A stretch of 64,000 bases of DNA from Pseudomonas fulva NBRC 16637 = DSM 17717 (GTDB lineage Bacteria > Pseudomonadota > Gammaproteobacteria > Pseudomonadales > Pseudomonadaceae), in contig NZ_BBIQ01000004.1 of the NCBI RefSeq assembly GCF_000730565.1, forward strand, positions 1 to 64,000, written 5' to 3'. How positions within the stretch are numbered: the stretch's first letter is position 1; the number at the start of each line of letters is the position of its first letter. The position numbers and the translations under genes were made by a program. This document shows positions 43,628 through 52,264 of the stretch, piece by piece. The notes beneath the pieces are model-generated. The model was not told the origin of the DNA and ran no database searches. It saw only the letters and a list, made by a program, of their open reading frames with translations.

Positions 43628-45445
43628 TCAGCCTTTTTGCAGGCTGCACATCTGCTCTTGCTCCAGCAAGGCGGCGGGCGACTGTTGCGGCAGGTAGAGG
43701 GTGAAGGTAGTCCCCTGGCCCTGAACACTGTTGACCTTGATATCCCCGCCGGACTGTTTAGCGAAACCGAATACCTGGGACAAGCCCAGACCAGTGCCTT
43801 GCCCGGCAGGCTTGGTGGTGAAAAAGGGGTCGAATATACGCTCGAAGAGCTCCGTACTGATGCCAACGCCCGTGTCGGTTACAGAAATGGCAGCATACGC
43901 GCACGGATCGGGGACCTCATCGCGGCCTACCGGTAAGTGCTGGTGGGCTTCGAGACGTATGCGCACGACGCCCACCGCAGCCATGGCATCGCGGGCGTTG
44001 AGCATCAGGTTGATGACCGCCGTTTCCAATTGGCTAACGTCGGCGCGCACATGGCACGGCGAAGCGGGCAAGTCCAGCTCGACGTCAATGCTGGCGCCTG
44101 CTGCGGTGTCGAACAGGTCGGCCATGGCTGCCAGCCGCGCCACTGCGTCGAACACCTGCGGGTTCAAGGCCTGGCGCCGTGCAAATGCCAGCAGCTGGCC
44201 GGTCAGTTTGGAGCCGCGCTCGACCGTCTCGACCATGGTGCGTAGATAGCGCATGCGTCGGTCGTCGTCCAGGCCTGGACGCTGCAAGAAGTGCAGCGAG
44301 GCATGAATGATGGTCAATATGTTGTTGAAATCGTGCGCCACACCACCTGTAAGCTGGCCGATGGCCTCAAGCTTCTGGGCCTGGCGCAGCTCCGCTTCGG
44401 TGTGCAGCAGTTGCGTAGTGCGGGTCCGTACGTGTTGCTCCAGGCTCGTATTGAGCGCCTCGAGCGCCAGCAGGGCGGCCTGCGTTTCGCCCGTGGATTG
44501 GGCATGCTGGATATGTGCCCAACTGCGTTCGGTCACATCACCGAGCAACGCCCGCTCATATTCGGTCCACGCGTGCGCCGACGTGCTGTTGAGCGCCATC
44601 AAGGCGGTAAGCCGCCCGCCTTTTATCAGCGGCACACAGCACGTGGCGGCGATCCCGAGGGCTGCAAACACAGCCGCCTCAGAATCGGGAAGTTCCTGCC
44701 TGCAATCATCGAGCGTCAATGCCAGACCGCTGCGCAGTCGTTCATTCGCCTGCTTGCCGAAATCTCGCAGGCGATGCTCTCCGATCAATGAGGGACTTGC
44801 GTCGGTCAGCGCTTCGCCACAGACCGTAAAGGTATCATCGTCGGATTGCATGACCGCGTAAGTACAACCTGATAGCCCCAGGTGATTGGCGAGCAGGCGG
44901 GTGGTCGTCGCCATGATCTCCTGAGGATCAACCGCTTGGGCCACTGCCCGGCCGAGCTCGTCCAGAAACGCCAACCGTTGGTTGGCGAGCACGGTCGCCG
45001 TGGTTTCGGTAACGGTATCGAGCATTCCAAGCACATTGCCCTGCAAGTCACGGATAGGGCTGTAGCAGAACGTAAAGTAGGCACGCTCCGGTCCGCTATT
45101 ACGGTCGATGACCAGGGGGAAGTCTTGGATGTAGACCGCTTCGCCCTTGAAGGCCCTGTCGGCCATGCAGCGGATATCGTCCCATGCCTCCTGCCAGACC
45201 TCTGCAAACGGCACTCCCAGCGCCACCGGCTTGCGCCCTAGAATCGGAAGAAAGGCATCGTTGTGAAAGGTCAGCAGATCGGGCCCCCACAGCACAGCCT
45301 GTGGAAAGTGCGAGCCCAGGCACAGCGCCAAGGTGGTCTTGAGGGTATCGGGCCAGTTTTCCAGCGGACCTAACGAGGTGCACGCCCAGTCATGCCCAAG
45401 AATACGGTCGGCCATCGCGCCGCCGCCTGCTAGCCACTTCGCCAT
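43628..45445 (-). CDS. Sensor histidine kinase (PAS-GAF-HisKA-HATPase), paralogue of the neighbouring hybrid kinase
   Basis: 605-residue soluble kinase. PAS-like domain at about 20-150 (AVLWGPDLLTFHNDAFLPIL), GAF at 160-315, HisKA with His near 370 (LTGGVAHDFNNILTII), HATPase with LNARDAM, DTGVGISTELFERIFDPFF and GQGTGLGLSQVFGF. The segment pattern (WGP, ND-A, SLG or SPLG start, TETT end of PAS) repeats in the convergent hybrid kinase at 41386-43617, so the two arose by inverted duplication. This copy lacks a receiver domain; it may hand phosphate to the receiver of its partner. PAS domains of this sort often bind flavin or other cofactors, but no LOV cysteine motif is visible. Confidence 0.87.
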   Translation of the reverse strand: MAKWLAGGGAMADRILGHDWACTSLGPLENWPDTLKTTLALCLGSHFPQAVLWGPDLLTFHNDAFLPILGRKPVALGVPFAEVWQEAWDDIRCMADRAFKGEAVYIQDFPLVIDRNSGPERAYFTFCYSPIRDLQGNVLGMLDTVTETTATVLANQRLAFLDELGRAVAQAVDPQEIMATTTRLLANHLGLSGCTYAVMQSDDDTFTVCGEALTDASPSLIGEHRLRDFGKQANERLRSGLALTLDDCRQELPDSEAAVFAALGIAATCCVPLIKGGRLTALMALNSTSAHAWTEYERALLGDVTERSWAHIQHAQSTGETQAALLALEALNTSLEQHVRTRTTQLLHTEAELRQAQKLEAIGQLTGGVAHDFNNILTIIHASLHFLQRPGLDDDRRMRYLRTMVETVERGSKLTGQLLAFARRQALNPQVFDAVARLAAMADLFDTAAGASIDVELDLPASPCHVRADVSQLETAVINLMLNARDAMAAVGVVRIRLEAHQHLPVGRDEVPDPCAYAAISVTDTGVGISTELFERIFDPFFTTKPAGQGTGLGLSQVFGFAKQSGGDIKVNSVQGQGTTFTLYLPQQSPAALLEQEQMCSLQKG

Positions 45446-45528
45446 CTACTCTGCCGATCATTGAAACAGGGGGCTCTAGGGTGCACCCTTGAGGCAAGAT
45501 TGGCGAGCGTTTTATGGCGCTTGGCCAG

Positions 45529-46092
45529 TCAGCGAATGAAATGCACCTTGCCGACGTCATCGTTGCCCGTGTAGATCCCGTAGACACCGGCCTGACGCTC
45601 GAGAATGTATCGCTCGAGAATCTGCCGGATAGCGGGGTAATAGATGTCATCCCACGGGATCTGCTCTGGCTCGAAAAACCGATAGGCCAGGGTTTCCGGG
45701 CCAAACTGGCCCGTTTCCTCGGTGACGAAGGCGCGGAAGATGATGTAGACCTCGCTGATCTTCGGCACGCTGAAAATGGAGTAGGGGCAGACGATTTCTG
45801 CCCGTACGCCGCTTTCTTCCCAGACCTCGCGCAGCGCCGCCTGCTCGGTGGTTTCGCCCGCTTCCATGAAGCCTGCCGGCAGCGTCCAGGTGCCGGGGCG
45901 AGGGGGGATGGCGCGCTGGCACAGCAGGTATTTACCGTCGCGCTCGATGATACAACCGGCAATGATCTTGGGGTTGATGTAATGGATGTAGCCGCAGCTG
46001 GCGCAGTGCAGCCGCTCATGGGTGTCTCCCGCAGGCGTGCCCTGGGCCAGCGTCGTGGTGCAATGGGGGCAGTAGCGGGGAGCACTGGGCAT
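45529..46092 (-). CDS. Nudix hydrolase with N-terminal zinc ribbon
   Basis: 187 residues. CPHC near residue 8 and CASC near 30 form a zinc ribbon, followed by a Nudix domain with an intact box, GFMEAGETTEQAALREVWEE then SGV, at about 73-95. Zinc-ribbon Nudix proteins of this class hydrolyse nucleoside diphosphate-linked compounds such as NADH or ADP-ribose. It starts only two bases after the GntR gene ends, so the two are co-transcribed, perhaps with the catabolic operon upstream. Its role there is unexplained. Confidence 0.87.
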   Translation of the reverse strand: MPSAPRYCPHCTTTLAQGTPAGDTHERLHCASCGYIHYINPKIIAGCIIERDGKYLLCQRAIPPRPGTWTLPAGFMEAGETTEQAALREVWEESGVRAEIVCPYSIFSVPKISEVYIIFRAFVTEETGQFGPETLAYRFFEPEQIPWDDIYYPAIRQILERYILERQAGVYGIYTGNDDVGKVHFIR

Positions 46093-46094
46093 GA

Positions 46095-46847
46095 TCAGCG
46101 GCCTATGCGAGGTTCCTTGAGGGCCAGGGGGGCGACGATATCGCGAACCTTGGCATTGTCGTCTTGTTTCTGGCGCAGGTAATCCAGGGCAACCTTGGCC
46201 GCGGCACGCACGTGATCCACCGAGGCCTGGTGGGCTACCAGCGGGTCGCCGCTCTTGATGGCCTCGACCATCTTTTCCATTTCCAGGTTGCTGGCTCCGC
46301 GGCGGTTGGCCTGGGATACCGATGTGGCACGCAGGTAACTGATGCGCGCCTGCAACTGACGAAGCTGCTGCGCCGCAACCTGGTTGCCTGAACCTTCCAG
46401 CAGCACGTCATAGAATCCTTGCACCGACTCGAGCACCTGCTGCAGCTCACCTTCCTCCAACGCCTCACGGTTGACGGCCAGGGCTCGTTCCAGCGCGCGG
46501 ATGTCCTTGGCCTTGGCATTGAGCGTGAACAGCTGCACGATCAGGCCCTCGAGTACGCAGCGCAACTCATAGATGTCGCGCGCATCTTCAAGGGTGATGA
46601 TCGCAACACGCGGGCCCTTGGCATCGGCGAACTCCACCAGGCCCTCGGATTCCAGGTGGCGCAGGGCTTCACGCACGGACGTGCGGCTGACGCCGAGGCG
46701 GTCGCACAGGTCGCGCTCGACCAGGCGATCGCCTGGGAGCAGGTGGAAGTTCATGATCGCGCCGCGCAGTTTGTCGAGCACGATTTCGCGCAGGGTAACG
46801 GGGTTGCGATTGACCTTGAAGCTGTCGTCCAGTGGCTGGCGTTTCAT
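46095..46847 (-). CDS. GntR-family regulator, FCD subfamily
   Basis: 250-residue FadR/VanR-type (FCD) regulator. The winged helix spans about residues 15-80 (LRGAIMNFHLLPGDRLVERD, LGVSRTSVREALRHLESEGLV). The all-helical C-terminal ligand domain follows (DARDIYELRCVLEGLIV; metal-type histidine in HQASVDHVRAAAKVA). It is the last-but-one gene after the DUF1185-hydrolase-ALDH-reductase-CMD run on the same strand and is the only regulator in the 46-54 kb region, so it is the likely reader of the GGTATACC boxes at 50.9, 52.8 and 53.0 kb. The start at 46847 has a weak ribosome site. Confidence 0.87.
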   Translation of the reverse strand: MKRQPLDDSFKVNRNPVTLREIVLDKLRGAIMNFHLLPGDRLVERDLCDRLGVSRTSVREALRHLESEGLVEFADAKGPRVAIITLEDARDIYELRCVLEGLIVQLFTLNAKAKDIRALERALAVNREALEEGELQQVLESVQGFYDVLLEGSGNQVAAQQLRQLQARISYLRATSVSQANRRGASNLEMEKMVEAIKSGDPLVAHQASVDHVRAAAKVALDYLRQKQDDNAKVRDIVAPLALKEPRIGR

Positions 46848-46938
46848 CGAGTGCGCTCTGAATAAGGCTGCCCGGCCACGACCGAAACGGGGCACCACGG
46901 CCCTGGGTGCTCCTTGCGTGGGTACGAACAGCCCGGTG

Positions 46939-47328
46939 TTAACGGGTGGACTCCGCGTCGGCCTCGGCGAACGCTTCCCGGGCCAGGCGGAAACTGTCCA
47001 CCGCCGCCGGGACGCCGCAATAAATGCCGACCTGGAGCAGAATCTCGCGTATTTGCTCGCGGCTCAGGCCGTTGCGCAAGGCGCCGCGGATGTGCAGCTT
47101 GAGCTCGTGTGGCCGGTTGAGTGCCGAAATCATGGCCAAGTTTATCATGCTGCGCTCCTTGAGCGACAAGCCTTCGCGGCCCCAGACATGGCCCCAGCAG
47201 TACTCGGTCACCAGTTCCTGCAACGGCTGGGTGAATGCGTCGGCATTCTGGATTGACCGGTTCACATAGTCTTCGCCTAGGACCTGGGTGCGTATCTGCA
47301 GGCCTTTTTCGTACTTTTCATTGTTCAT
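46939..47328 (-). CDS. Carboxymuconolactone decarboxylase-family protein
   Basis: 129 residues, similar in plan to 4-carboxymuconolactone decarboxylase (PcaC): KGLQIRTQVLGEDYVNRSI at the N-terminus, WGHVWGREGLSLKERSMINL and GLSREQIREILLQVGIYCGV near the C-terminus. The AhpD-type CxxC is absent. The other protocatechuate genes are not here, so it probably acts on another ring-opened acid in the local pathway. GGAG lies eight bases before the ATG. It is the fifth gene of the operon, 75 bases after the flavin reductase. Confidence 0.85.
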   Translation of the reverse strand: MNNEKYEKGLQIRTQVLGEDYVNRSIQNADAFTQPLQELVTEYCWGHVWGREGLSLKERSMINLAMISALNRPHELKLHIRGALRNGLSREQIREILLQVGIYCGVPAAVDSFRLAREAFAEADAESTR

Positions 47329-47403
47329 GCACGCTACTCCGAAATAGAACAGGGGGCGCAAACGAGGGTGAGACGCCAGCGCGGCCCCTGGAAGAGGCGG
47401 GCC

Positions 47404-47889
47404 TTAGCCCAATGGGGGCAGGGCGCCCAGCTTGCCTTTGTGGTACACCATGGGCGTCATCGGCTCGGCGGGCAGTACCAGGTTTTTCACGGCACCGACA
47501 ATGATGGCATGGTCGCCGCCGTCGTACTCTCGCCACAGCTCGCACTCAATGATCGCCGTGGCATTGTCCAGCAGCGGGTTGCCCAAGGCGCTCAGGTGCC
47601 ACTGTACGCCCTTGGCCTTGTCCTTGCCTTTACCCGCGAAGGCATAAGCTTCAGCCGTCTGGCCTGCCGACAGCAGGTGAATGGCGAACTGCTTGCTGTC
47701 GCGCAGGATCGGGTAGGTGTCGGAGGCGTAGTTAGGGCAGAACAGCACCAGCGCCGGGTCGATCGACAGTGCGCTGAAGGCACTGGCGGTGATGCCGACA
47801 ATGCCACCCTCGGCGTCCAGGGTGGTGACGACCGTCACTCCGGAGGGGAAGGAGCCCATCACGTCTTTGTAGATGCCGGGTTCGATCAT
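47404..47889 (-). CDS. Flavin reductase (FMN-binding split-barrel), copy 1
   Basis: 161-residue flavin:NAD(P)H oxidoreductase of the HpaC/RutF type, which supplies reduced FMN to a partner monooxygenase. FPSGVTVVTTLDAEGGIVGI then TASAFSALSIDPALVLFCPN is the classic core, and HAIIVGAVKNL the C-terminal His block. A paralogue of identical length at 52265-52750 sits beside the luciferase-like monooxygenase. This copy lies 12 bases after the aldehyde dehydrogenase gene in the other operon, with no monooxygenase next to it. Confidence 0.87.
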   Translation of the reverse strand: MIEPGIYKDVMGSFPSGVTVVTTLDAEGGIVGITASAFSALSIDPALVLFCPNYASDTYPILRDSKQFAIHLLSAGQTAEAYAFAGKGKDKAKGVQWHLSALGNPLLDNATAIIECELWREYDGGDHAIIVGAVKNLVLPAEPMTPMVYHKGKLGALPPLG

Positions 47890-47901
47890 CGGTATTACCT
47901 C

Positions 47902-49383
47902 CTAGCGCATCACGAAGGGGTCGGGCATGGGGGCGGTGGACAGGTTGATCCACACGGTTTTCAGTTCGGTGTAGGCCAGCACGGAGTCGATGCCACTTTC
48001 GCGTCCGTAGCCGCTGTTCTTGAACCCACCGATGGGCGCCATGGCAGACACGGCGCGGTAGGTATTGACCCAGATGATCCCCGAGCGCACGTCGCGCGCC
48101 AGGCGGTGGGCACGTCCCAGGTCGCGGGTCCAGATACCAGCGGCCAGGCCGAACTGTGAATCGTTGGCAATCGCCAGCGCCTCTTGCTCGGTCTTGAAAC
48201 GGATGACAGCCGCCACCGGGCCAAACACCTCTTCCTGCATGATGCTCATCGAATTGCTGTCGCATTCGAACAGCGTCGGCTCGTAGAACCAGCCACCGCC
48301 ATCGACCTCGGCCCGTTTACCGCCCAGGTGCAGCTTGGCGCCTTCGGCCTTGGCCGCGGCGACCAGCTGCTCGACCACGGCCAATTGCTGAGCGGTGGCC
48401 ATAGGGCCCATCTCGCTGGCATCGTCCTGGGGATTGCCAATGCGAATGCGCTGGGCACGCTCGATCAGACGCTTGACGAATTCATCGAAGATTTCGTCCT
48501 GCACCAGCAGGCGCGAGCCGGCCACGCAGCTCTGTCCAGACGCGGCATAGATCCCCGCCACGGCACCATTGATGGCGCTGTCCAAGTCGGCGTCTGCAAA
48601 AATGATGTTCGGCGACTTGCCGCCCAGCTCCAGCGACAGCTTGGCGAAGTTCTCGGCGCTGCTGCGCACCACGTGGCGAGCGGTGGCCGCACCGCCTGTG
48701 AAGGCGATCTTGCGCACCAGCGGGTGACGGGTAAGCGCCGCGCCGGTGCTCGGGCCGTAGCCGGTGACCACGTTGACAACGCCAGCCGGAAACCCGGCTT
48801 CCAACGCCAGGCGCGCCAGCTCCAGAATCGTCGCCGAGGCATGCTCGGAGGGCTTGAGTACGATGGTATTGCCCGCGGCCAGTGCCGGCGCCAGTTTGAT
48901 CGCCGTCAGGTACAGCGGGCTGTTCCACGGGATGATCCCGGCAACCACACCGATAGGCTCGTGCACGGTGTAGGCGAACAGGTCCGGCTTGTCCAACGGC
49001 AGCGTGCCGCCTTCGAGCTTGTCGGCCAGGCCTGCGGTGTAATGGAAGAACTCTGGCAAGTAACCTACCTGCCCACGGGTCTCGCGGATCAGCTTACCGT
49101 TGTCACGGCTTTCCAGCTGGGCCAGGTGTTCCTTGTTCTCGGCGATCAGGTCACCGAGACGGCGCAGTAGCTTGCCACGGGCCGTGGCAGTGATGGCCCG
49201 CCAGGCCTGGCTTTCGAATGCCCGCTGGGCGGCTTGTACCGCCAGCTCCACATCGGCTTCGCCTGCGTCCGGCAGCTGTGCCCAGGGCTGTGCGGTGGCC
49301 GGGTTCAGGCTGTCGAAAGTCTTGGCGCTTTGTGCATCGCACCACTGGCCGTCGATGCACATCTGAAAACGAACGAGGGTCAT
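47902..49383 (-). CDS. NAD(P)-dependent aldehyde dehydrogenase
   Basis: 493-residue ALDH superfamily enzyme oxidising an aldehyde to the acid. Catalytic Cys in AASGQSCVAGSR near residue 286, general-base Glu in KLSLELGGKSPN near 253, the oxyanion Asn in IPWNSPLYL near 153 and the cofactor motif FTGGAATARHVV near 230. It resembles betaine/hydroxymuconic-semialdehyde types, but substrate cannot be assigned. The ATG shares an ATGA with the upstream hydrolase stop, so translation is coupled. Confidence 0.9.
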   Translation of the reverse strand: MTLVRFQMCIDGQWCDAQSAKTFDSLNPATAQPWAQLPDAGEADVELAVQAAQRAFESQAWRAITATARGKLLRRLGDLIAENKEHLAQLESRDNGKLIRETRGQVGYLPEFFHYTAGLADKLEGGTLPLDKPDLFAYTVHEPIGVVAGIIPWNSPLYLTAIKLAPALAAGNTIVLKPSEHASATILELARLALEAGFPAGVVNVVTGYGPSTGAALTRHPLVRKIAFTGGAATARHVVRSSAENFAKLSLELGGKSPNIIFADADLDSAINGAVAGIYAASGQSCVAGSRLLVQDEIFDEFVKRLIERAQRIRIGNPQDDASEMGPMATAQQLAVVEQLVAAAKAEGAKLHLGGKRAEVDGGGWFYEPTLFECDSNSMSIMQEEVFGPVAAVIRFKTEQEALAIANDSQFGLAAGIWTRDLGRAHRLARDVRSGIIWVNTYRAVSAMAPIGGFKNSGYGRESGIDSVLAYTELKTVWINLSTAPMPDPFVMR

Positions 49384-50213
49384 GCCACAATCCCCTTGGC
49401 TGATTCGGTCAGGCTGCGGGCTTTGGCGAGAAAGTCCAGCAGCATCTTGTTCACTTCGCGCGGCGCCTCCACCGGCATCATATGCCGCTGCTCGGTCAGC
49501 ACCACACTGTGCGCACCCGGGATACGGGCGGCAAGCTGGCGGGCCATGGCCGGCGTAGAGCCGGTATCGAGCTCACCTGTGGCGATCAGCGTCGGCACCT
49601 GAATGCTGCCCAGATCACCTGCGCGGTACATGTCCTGGGTGGCAAACAGCGAATAGGTGGTGTGATAACCCTGTGGGTCGTTGCTGGCCAGCACCTGACG
49701 GATGGCAGCGACCTGGGCCGGGTTGGCCGCCTTGTACTCGCGGCTGAACCAGCGGTCCAGTGCCGCCTCGACATTGGCGTCCGGGCCCAGCTCTGCTGCC
49801 TGAGCGGCACGGGCGATGACCCCGGCGCTCTGTTCGGGGCTGCGGTTGAAAACGCTGTTGAGCACCACCAGGGCAGCGATGCGCTGGGGGTAGTGCAGGG
49901 CGAAGGCACGTGCGACCAGGCCGCCCATGGAGAAACCGATGACGATGGCTTGGCTCAGTTGCAGGTGATCGAGCACCTCGGCCAACTGGGCGGCATAACC
50001 TTCGAGGCCGACGTCGGCCGGGGGCAAGGCGCTCTGGCCGTGGCCGAGCATGTCATAGGCGATGACGCGGTAGTCGTTGGCCAGGCCAACGATCTGACCG
50101 CCCCACATTTCCTTGTTCAGGCCCACGCCGTGAATGAGTACCACGGGTTGACCCTGACCGACGGACAGGTAACTGGTGCCGGCGGGGGTATGTTCAGCGA
50201 CGGGCTGAATCAT
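49380..50213 (-). CDS. Alpha/beta hydrolase (RutD/MhpC-like)
   Basis: 277-residue hydrolase with the full triad: oxyanion LIHGVGLNKEMW near residue 27, nucleophile elbow IGFSMGGLVARAF with Ser near 97, Asp in TGELDTGSTP near 216 and His in EQRHMMPVEAP near 245. The same fold includes C-C hydrolases of meta-cleavage pathways and RutD, which speeds aminoacrylate hydrolysis in pyrimidine breakdown. AGGAG lies eight bases before the ATG; the frame opens farther back to 50375 but runs into the DUF1185 gene. It overlaps the aldehyde dehydrogenase start by four bases. Confidence 0.87.
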   Translation of the reverse strand: MIQPVAEHTPAGTSYLSVGQGQPVVLIHGVGLNKEMWGGQIVGLANDYRVIAYDMLGHGQSALPPADVGLEGYAAQLAEVLDHLQLSQAIVIGFSMGGLVARAFALHYPQRIAALVVLNSVFNRSPEQSAGVIARAAQAAELGPDANVEAALDRWFSREYKAANPAQVAAIRQVLASNDPQGYHTTYSLFATQDMYRAGDLGSIQVPTLIATGELDTGSTPAMARQLAARIPGAHSVVLTEQRHMMPVEAPREVNKMLLDFLAKARSLTESAKGIVA

Positions 50214-50280
50214 GGAGGGCGCTCCTTTGAGGTCGGGCGTGGTGGAAGAATCGCCACGCCCAGGCCCGGCTTGATTGTTG

Positions 50281-50877
50281 TTATTGAGCGTTGGCCTTTT
50301 CGGCCGCCAGTTCTTCCAGGTCGATGTAGCGGTTGCCAATGCGCGGGTGCAGGCGGCCGCCATCGGCAGCGCCAAGAACTACCACGATTTCATCGGCGCG
50401 AGGTGCGTCCTCGATCTGCATTTCCAGGGTGATGTAGTGCGAGCGCAGGCCTTCGTCGTCTTTTTGCATCATCGGAATCTGGATCGACGTGCCAGGGCCA
50501 CCACGCTTGTTGGTGAAGCTCAGGTAGCTTTTGGCCTGCACGGCTTCGCGATAGTGATTGCCGAAGCGCAGGGTATGGATGACGGCCGAAGCGTGTTCGA
50601 TTTCACCGTCGGCGCCCACCACTGCAGCCTTGCCGTAGGCCTCGATCTTGTCGGCACCACCGATGGCGGCGGTCAGACGCTCGACCATCAGCGCGCCCAA
50701 TTCCGAGCAATGCTCGCGGATTTCGGGCTTAAGGTCGTCGACGAAGCCACGGCCAGCCCAAGGGTTTTTGATGACCACCGCCAGGCCCACCATGGTGACC
50801 GGCTTGTCAGTGGCCTTGCCACCTTCGATACGCGTCTCTTCGGAGTAGGTGACGATCTTGCGAATTTCAAAACTCAT
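50281..50877 (-). CDS. DUF1185 / amino acid synthesis family protein
   Basis: 198-residue protein of the AA_synth (DUF1185) family, whose function is not established to my knowledge. Family blocks: IRKIVTYSEETRIEGG at the N-terminus, KPVTMVGLAVVIKNPWAGR, GKAAVVGADGEIEHASAVIH near 85 and KRGGPGTSIQIPMM near 125. It is the first gene of the operon and has AGGAG six bases before the ATG. Relatives are often found beside flavin-dependent monooxygenase and amidase genes. It is a candidate for an unassigned isomerase or hydrolase step. Confidence 0.83.
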   Translation of the reverse strand: MSFEIRKIVTYSEETRIEGGKATDKPVTMVGLAVVIKNPWAGRGFVDDLKPEIREHCSELGALMVERLTAAIGGADKIEAYGKAAVVGADGEIEHASAVIHTLRFGNHYREAVQAKSYLSFTNKRGGPGTSIQIPMMQKDDEGLRSHYITLEMQIEDAPRADEIVVVLGAADGGRLHPRIGNRYIDLEELAAEKANAQ

Positions 50878-50910
50878 GGGGGGCTCCTGTACGGTGTGAT
50901 CAGATCTTGT

Positions 50911-50948
50911 TGTCTGATGGTATACCATAATATTTGTTCTGCAAGCAC
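50911..50948 (-). promoter_or_regulatory. Promoter-operator of the DUF1185 operon
   Basis: TGTCTGATGGTATACCATAA (50911-50930) contains the perfect palindrome ATGGTATACCAT at 50917-50928. TGCAAGCAC at 50940-50948 reads GTGCTTGCA on the minus strand, giving a -35-like TTGCAG 16 bases from a -10-like TACCAT that lies inside the palindrome. The same blocks recur with identical spacing at 52800-52837. A regulator bound here would block transcription. Confidence 0.7.
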
Positions 50949-51050
50949 TGCGTGGTGTTTTCTCATCCAGCCGGGACGAAAGGTGAGCTGATGTGCAGGT
51001 CTGCATCGCATCTGTATCAAGCAAGCGGCGCAGCACTTAACGTTGGGCTG

Positions 51051-51094
51051 AAAAAAACCCGCTCGCGCGGTGCCAATTGGCCCACGCGAGCGGG
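51051..51094 (-). terminator. Rho-independent terminator of the monooxygenase operon
   Basis: Reading the minus strand, CCCGCTCGCG (51094-51085) and CGCGAGCGGG (51067-51058) form a ten-base stem, followed by seven T residues (A-run at 51051-51057). It begins 31 bases after the monooxygenase stop. Confidence 0.85.
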
Positions 51095-51124
51095 CATGTC
51101 CCGCAAGAAATCAGGTAATGGGAT

Positions 51125-52165
51125 TCAGGTGAACGCCGGGATCACTTCCTTGATGAACAGCTCCAGCGATTTTTTCTTCTCAGCGTGGGGCAGGCTGTTG
51201 TCACACCAGAAGCTGAATTCGTCGACGCCCAGCTCCTGGTAGTACTTGATGCGCGCGATGATTTCTTCCGGTGTGCCGATCATGGTGTTCTTGCGGATGT
51301 TCTCAAGCTCGAAGGCAGGGACTTCGGCGAACTTCGCTTCCGGGCTGGGCTCCAGGAACCCATTGACCGGCGTGGTCTTGTTGCCGAACCAGGCGTCGAA
51401 GGTGCGGTAGAAACGAGAGATCGCGCTGGCCCCTACCTTCCAGCCGTCCGGCTCTGCCGGGCTGTGCACGTGGGTGTGGCGCAGCACCATCAATTGTGGG
51501 CGAGGCACGTCGGGGTTATTGTCCAGGGCGGCCTGGAACTTGTTGCGAAGGTCCAGCACTTCCTCGTCGCCCTTCATCAGCGGCGTGACCATCACGTTGC
51601 AGCCATTGGCCACGGCGAAGTTATGCGAGTCAGGGTCGCGGGCCGCGATCCACATGGGCGGCGTAGCATTGAACGGCTTGGGTACGCTGGTGGAGGTCGG
51701 GAACTTGTACACCTCGCCTTCATGGGCGTAGTCACCCTCCCACAGTTTGCGTACCACCGGGACCATCTCGCGCAGTGCCTTGCCGCCATCGGTGGCTGGC
51801 ATGCCATTGGCCATGCGATCGAATTCGAATTGATAGGCACCCCGGGCCAGGCCCACTTCCATGCGCCCGTTGCTGATCACATCGAGCAAAGCGCATTCGC
51901 CGGCGACGCGGATCGGGTTCCAGAACGGGGCGATGATGGTGCCGGCGCCCAGGCGGATCTTCTCGGTACGCGCCGCCAGATAAGCCAGCAATGGCATGGG
52001 GCTTGGCGAAATGGTGTATTCCATGGCGTGGTGTTCGCCGATCCACACGGTGCTGAAACCGCCGTCTTCGGCCATCAAGGTCAGTTCGGTGAGGTCTTCG
52101 AACAACTGGCGGTGGCTGACCTGTTCATCCCAACGTTCCATGTGCACGAACAACGAAAATTTCAT
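51125..52165 (-). CDS. Luciferase-like (LLM) flavin-dependent monooxygenase
   Basis: 346-residue bacterial-luciferase-fold enzyme using reduced FMN from a partner reductase. MKFSLFVHMERW begins the barrel; FSTVWIGEHHAMEYTISPSP near residue 38 and GAGTIIAPFWNPIRVAGE then LLDVISNGRMEVGLARGAY near 75-110 are the characteristic group A luciferase blocks. RutA, which opens the uracil ring, belongs to the same superfamily. GAGGA lies eight bases before the ATG. It follows flavin reductase copy 2 in a two-gene operon ended by a strong terminator. The substrate is unknown; the nearby nucleobase-type permease suggests an N-heterocycle. Confidence 0.88.
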   Translation of the reverse strand: MKFSLFVHMERWDEQVSHRQLFEDLTELTLMAEDGGFSTVWIGEHHAMEYTISPSPMPLLAYLAARTEKIRLGAGTIIAPFWNPIRVAGECALLDVISNGRMEVGLARGAYQFEFDRMANGMPATDGGKALREMVPVVRKLWEGDYAHEGEVYKFPTSTSVPKPFNATPPMWIAARDPDSHNFAVANGCNVMVTPLMKGDEEVLDLRNKFQAALDNNPDVPRPQLMVLRHTHVHSPAEPDGWKVGASAISRFYRTFDAWFGNKTTPVNGFLEPSPEAKFAEVPAFELENIRKNTMIGTPEEIIARIKYYQELGVDEFSFWCDNSLPHAEKKKSLELFIKEVIPAFT

Positions 52166-52264
52166 GGGGGCATTCCTCGGACTGGTTGTGTCACCCGGCG
52201 TAAAGCCGGGTATCGCGGCGAGCAGAACATTGCTTCCCGCCAAGTGCGTTCAGCGGTGCAGAGA

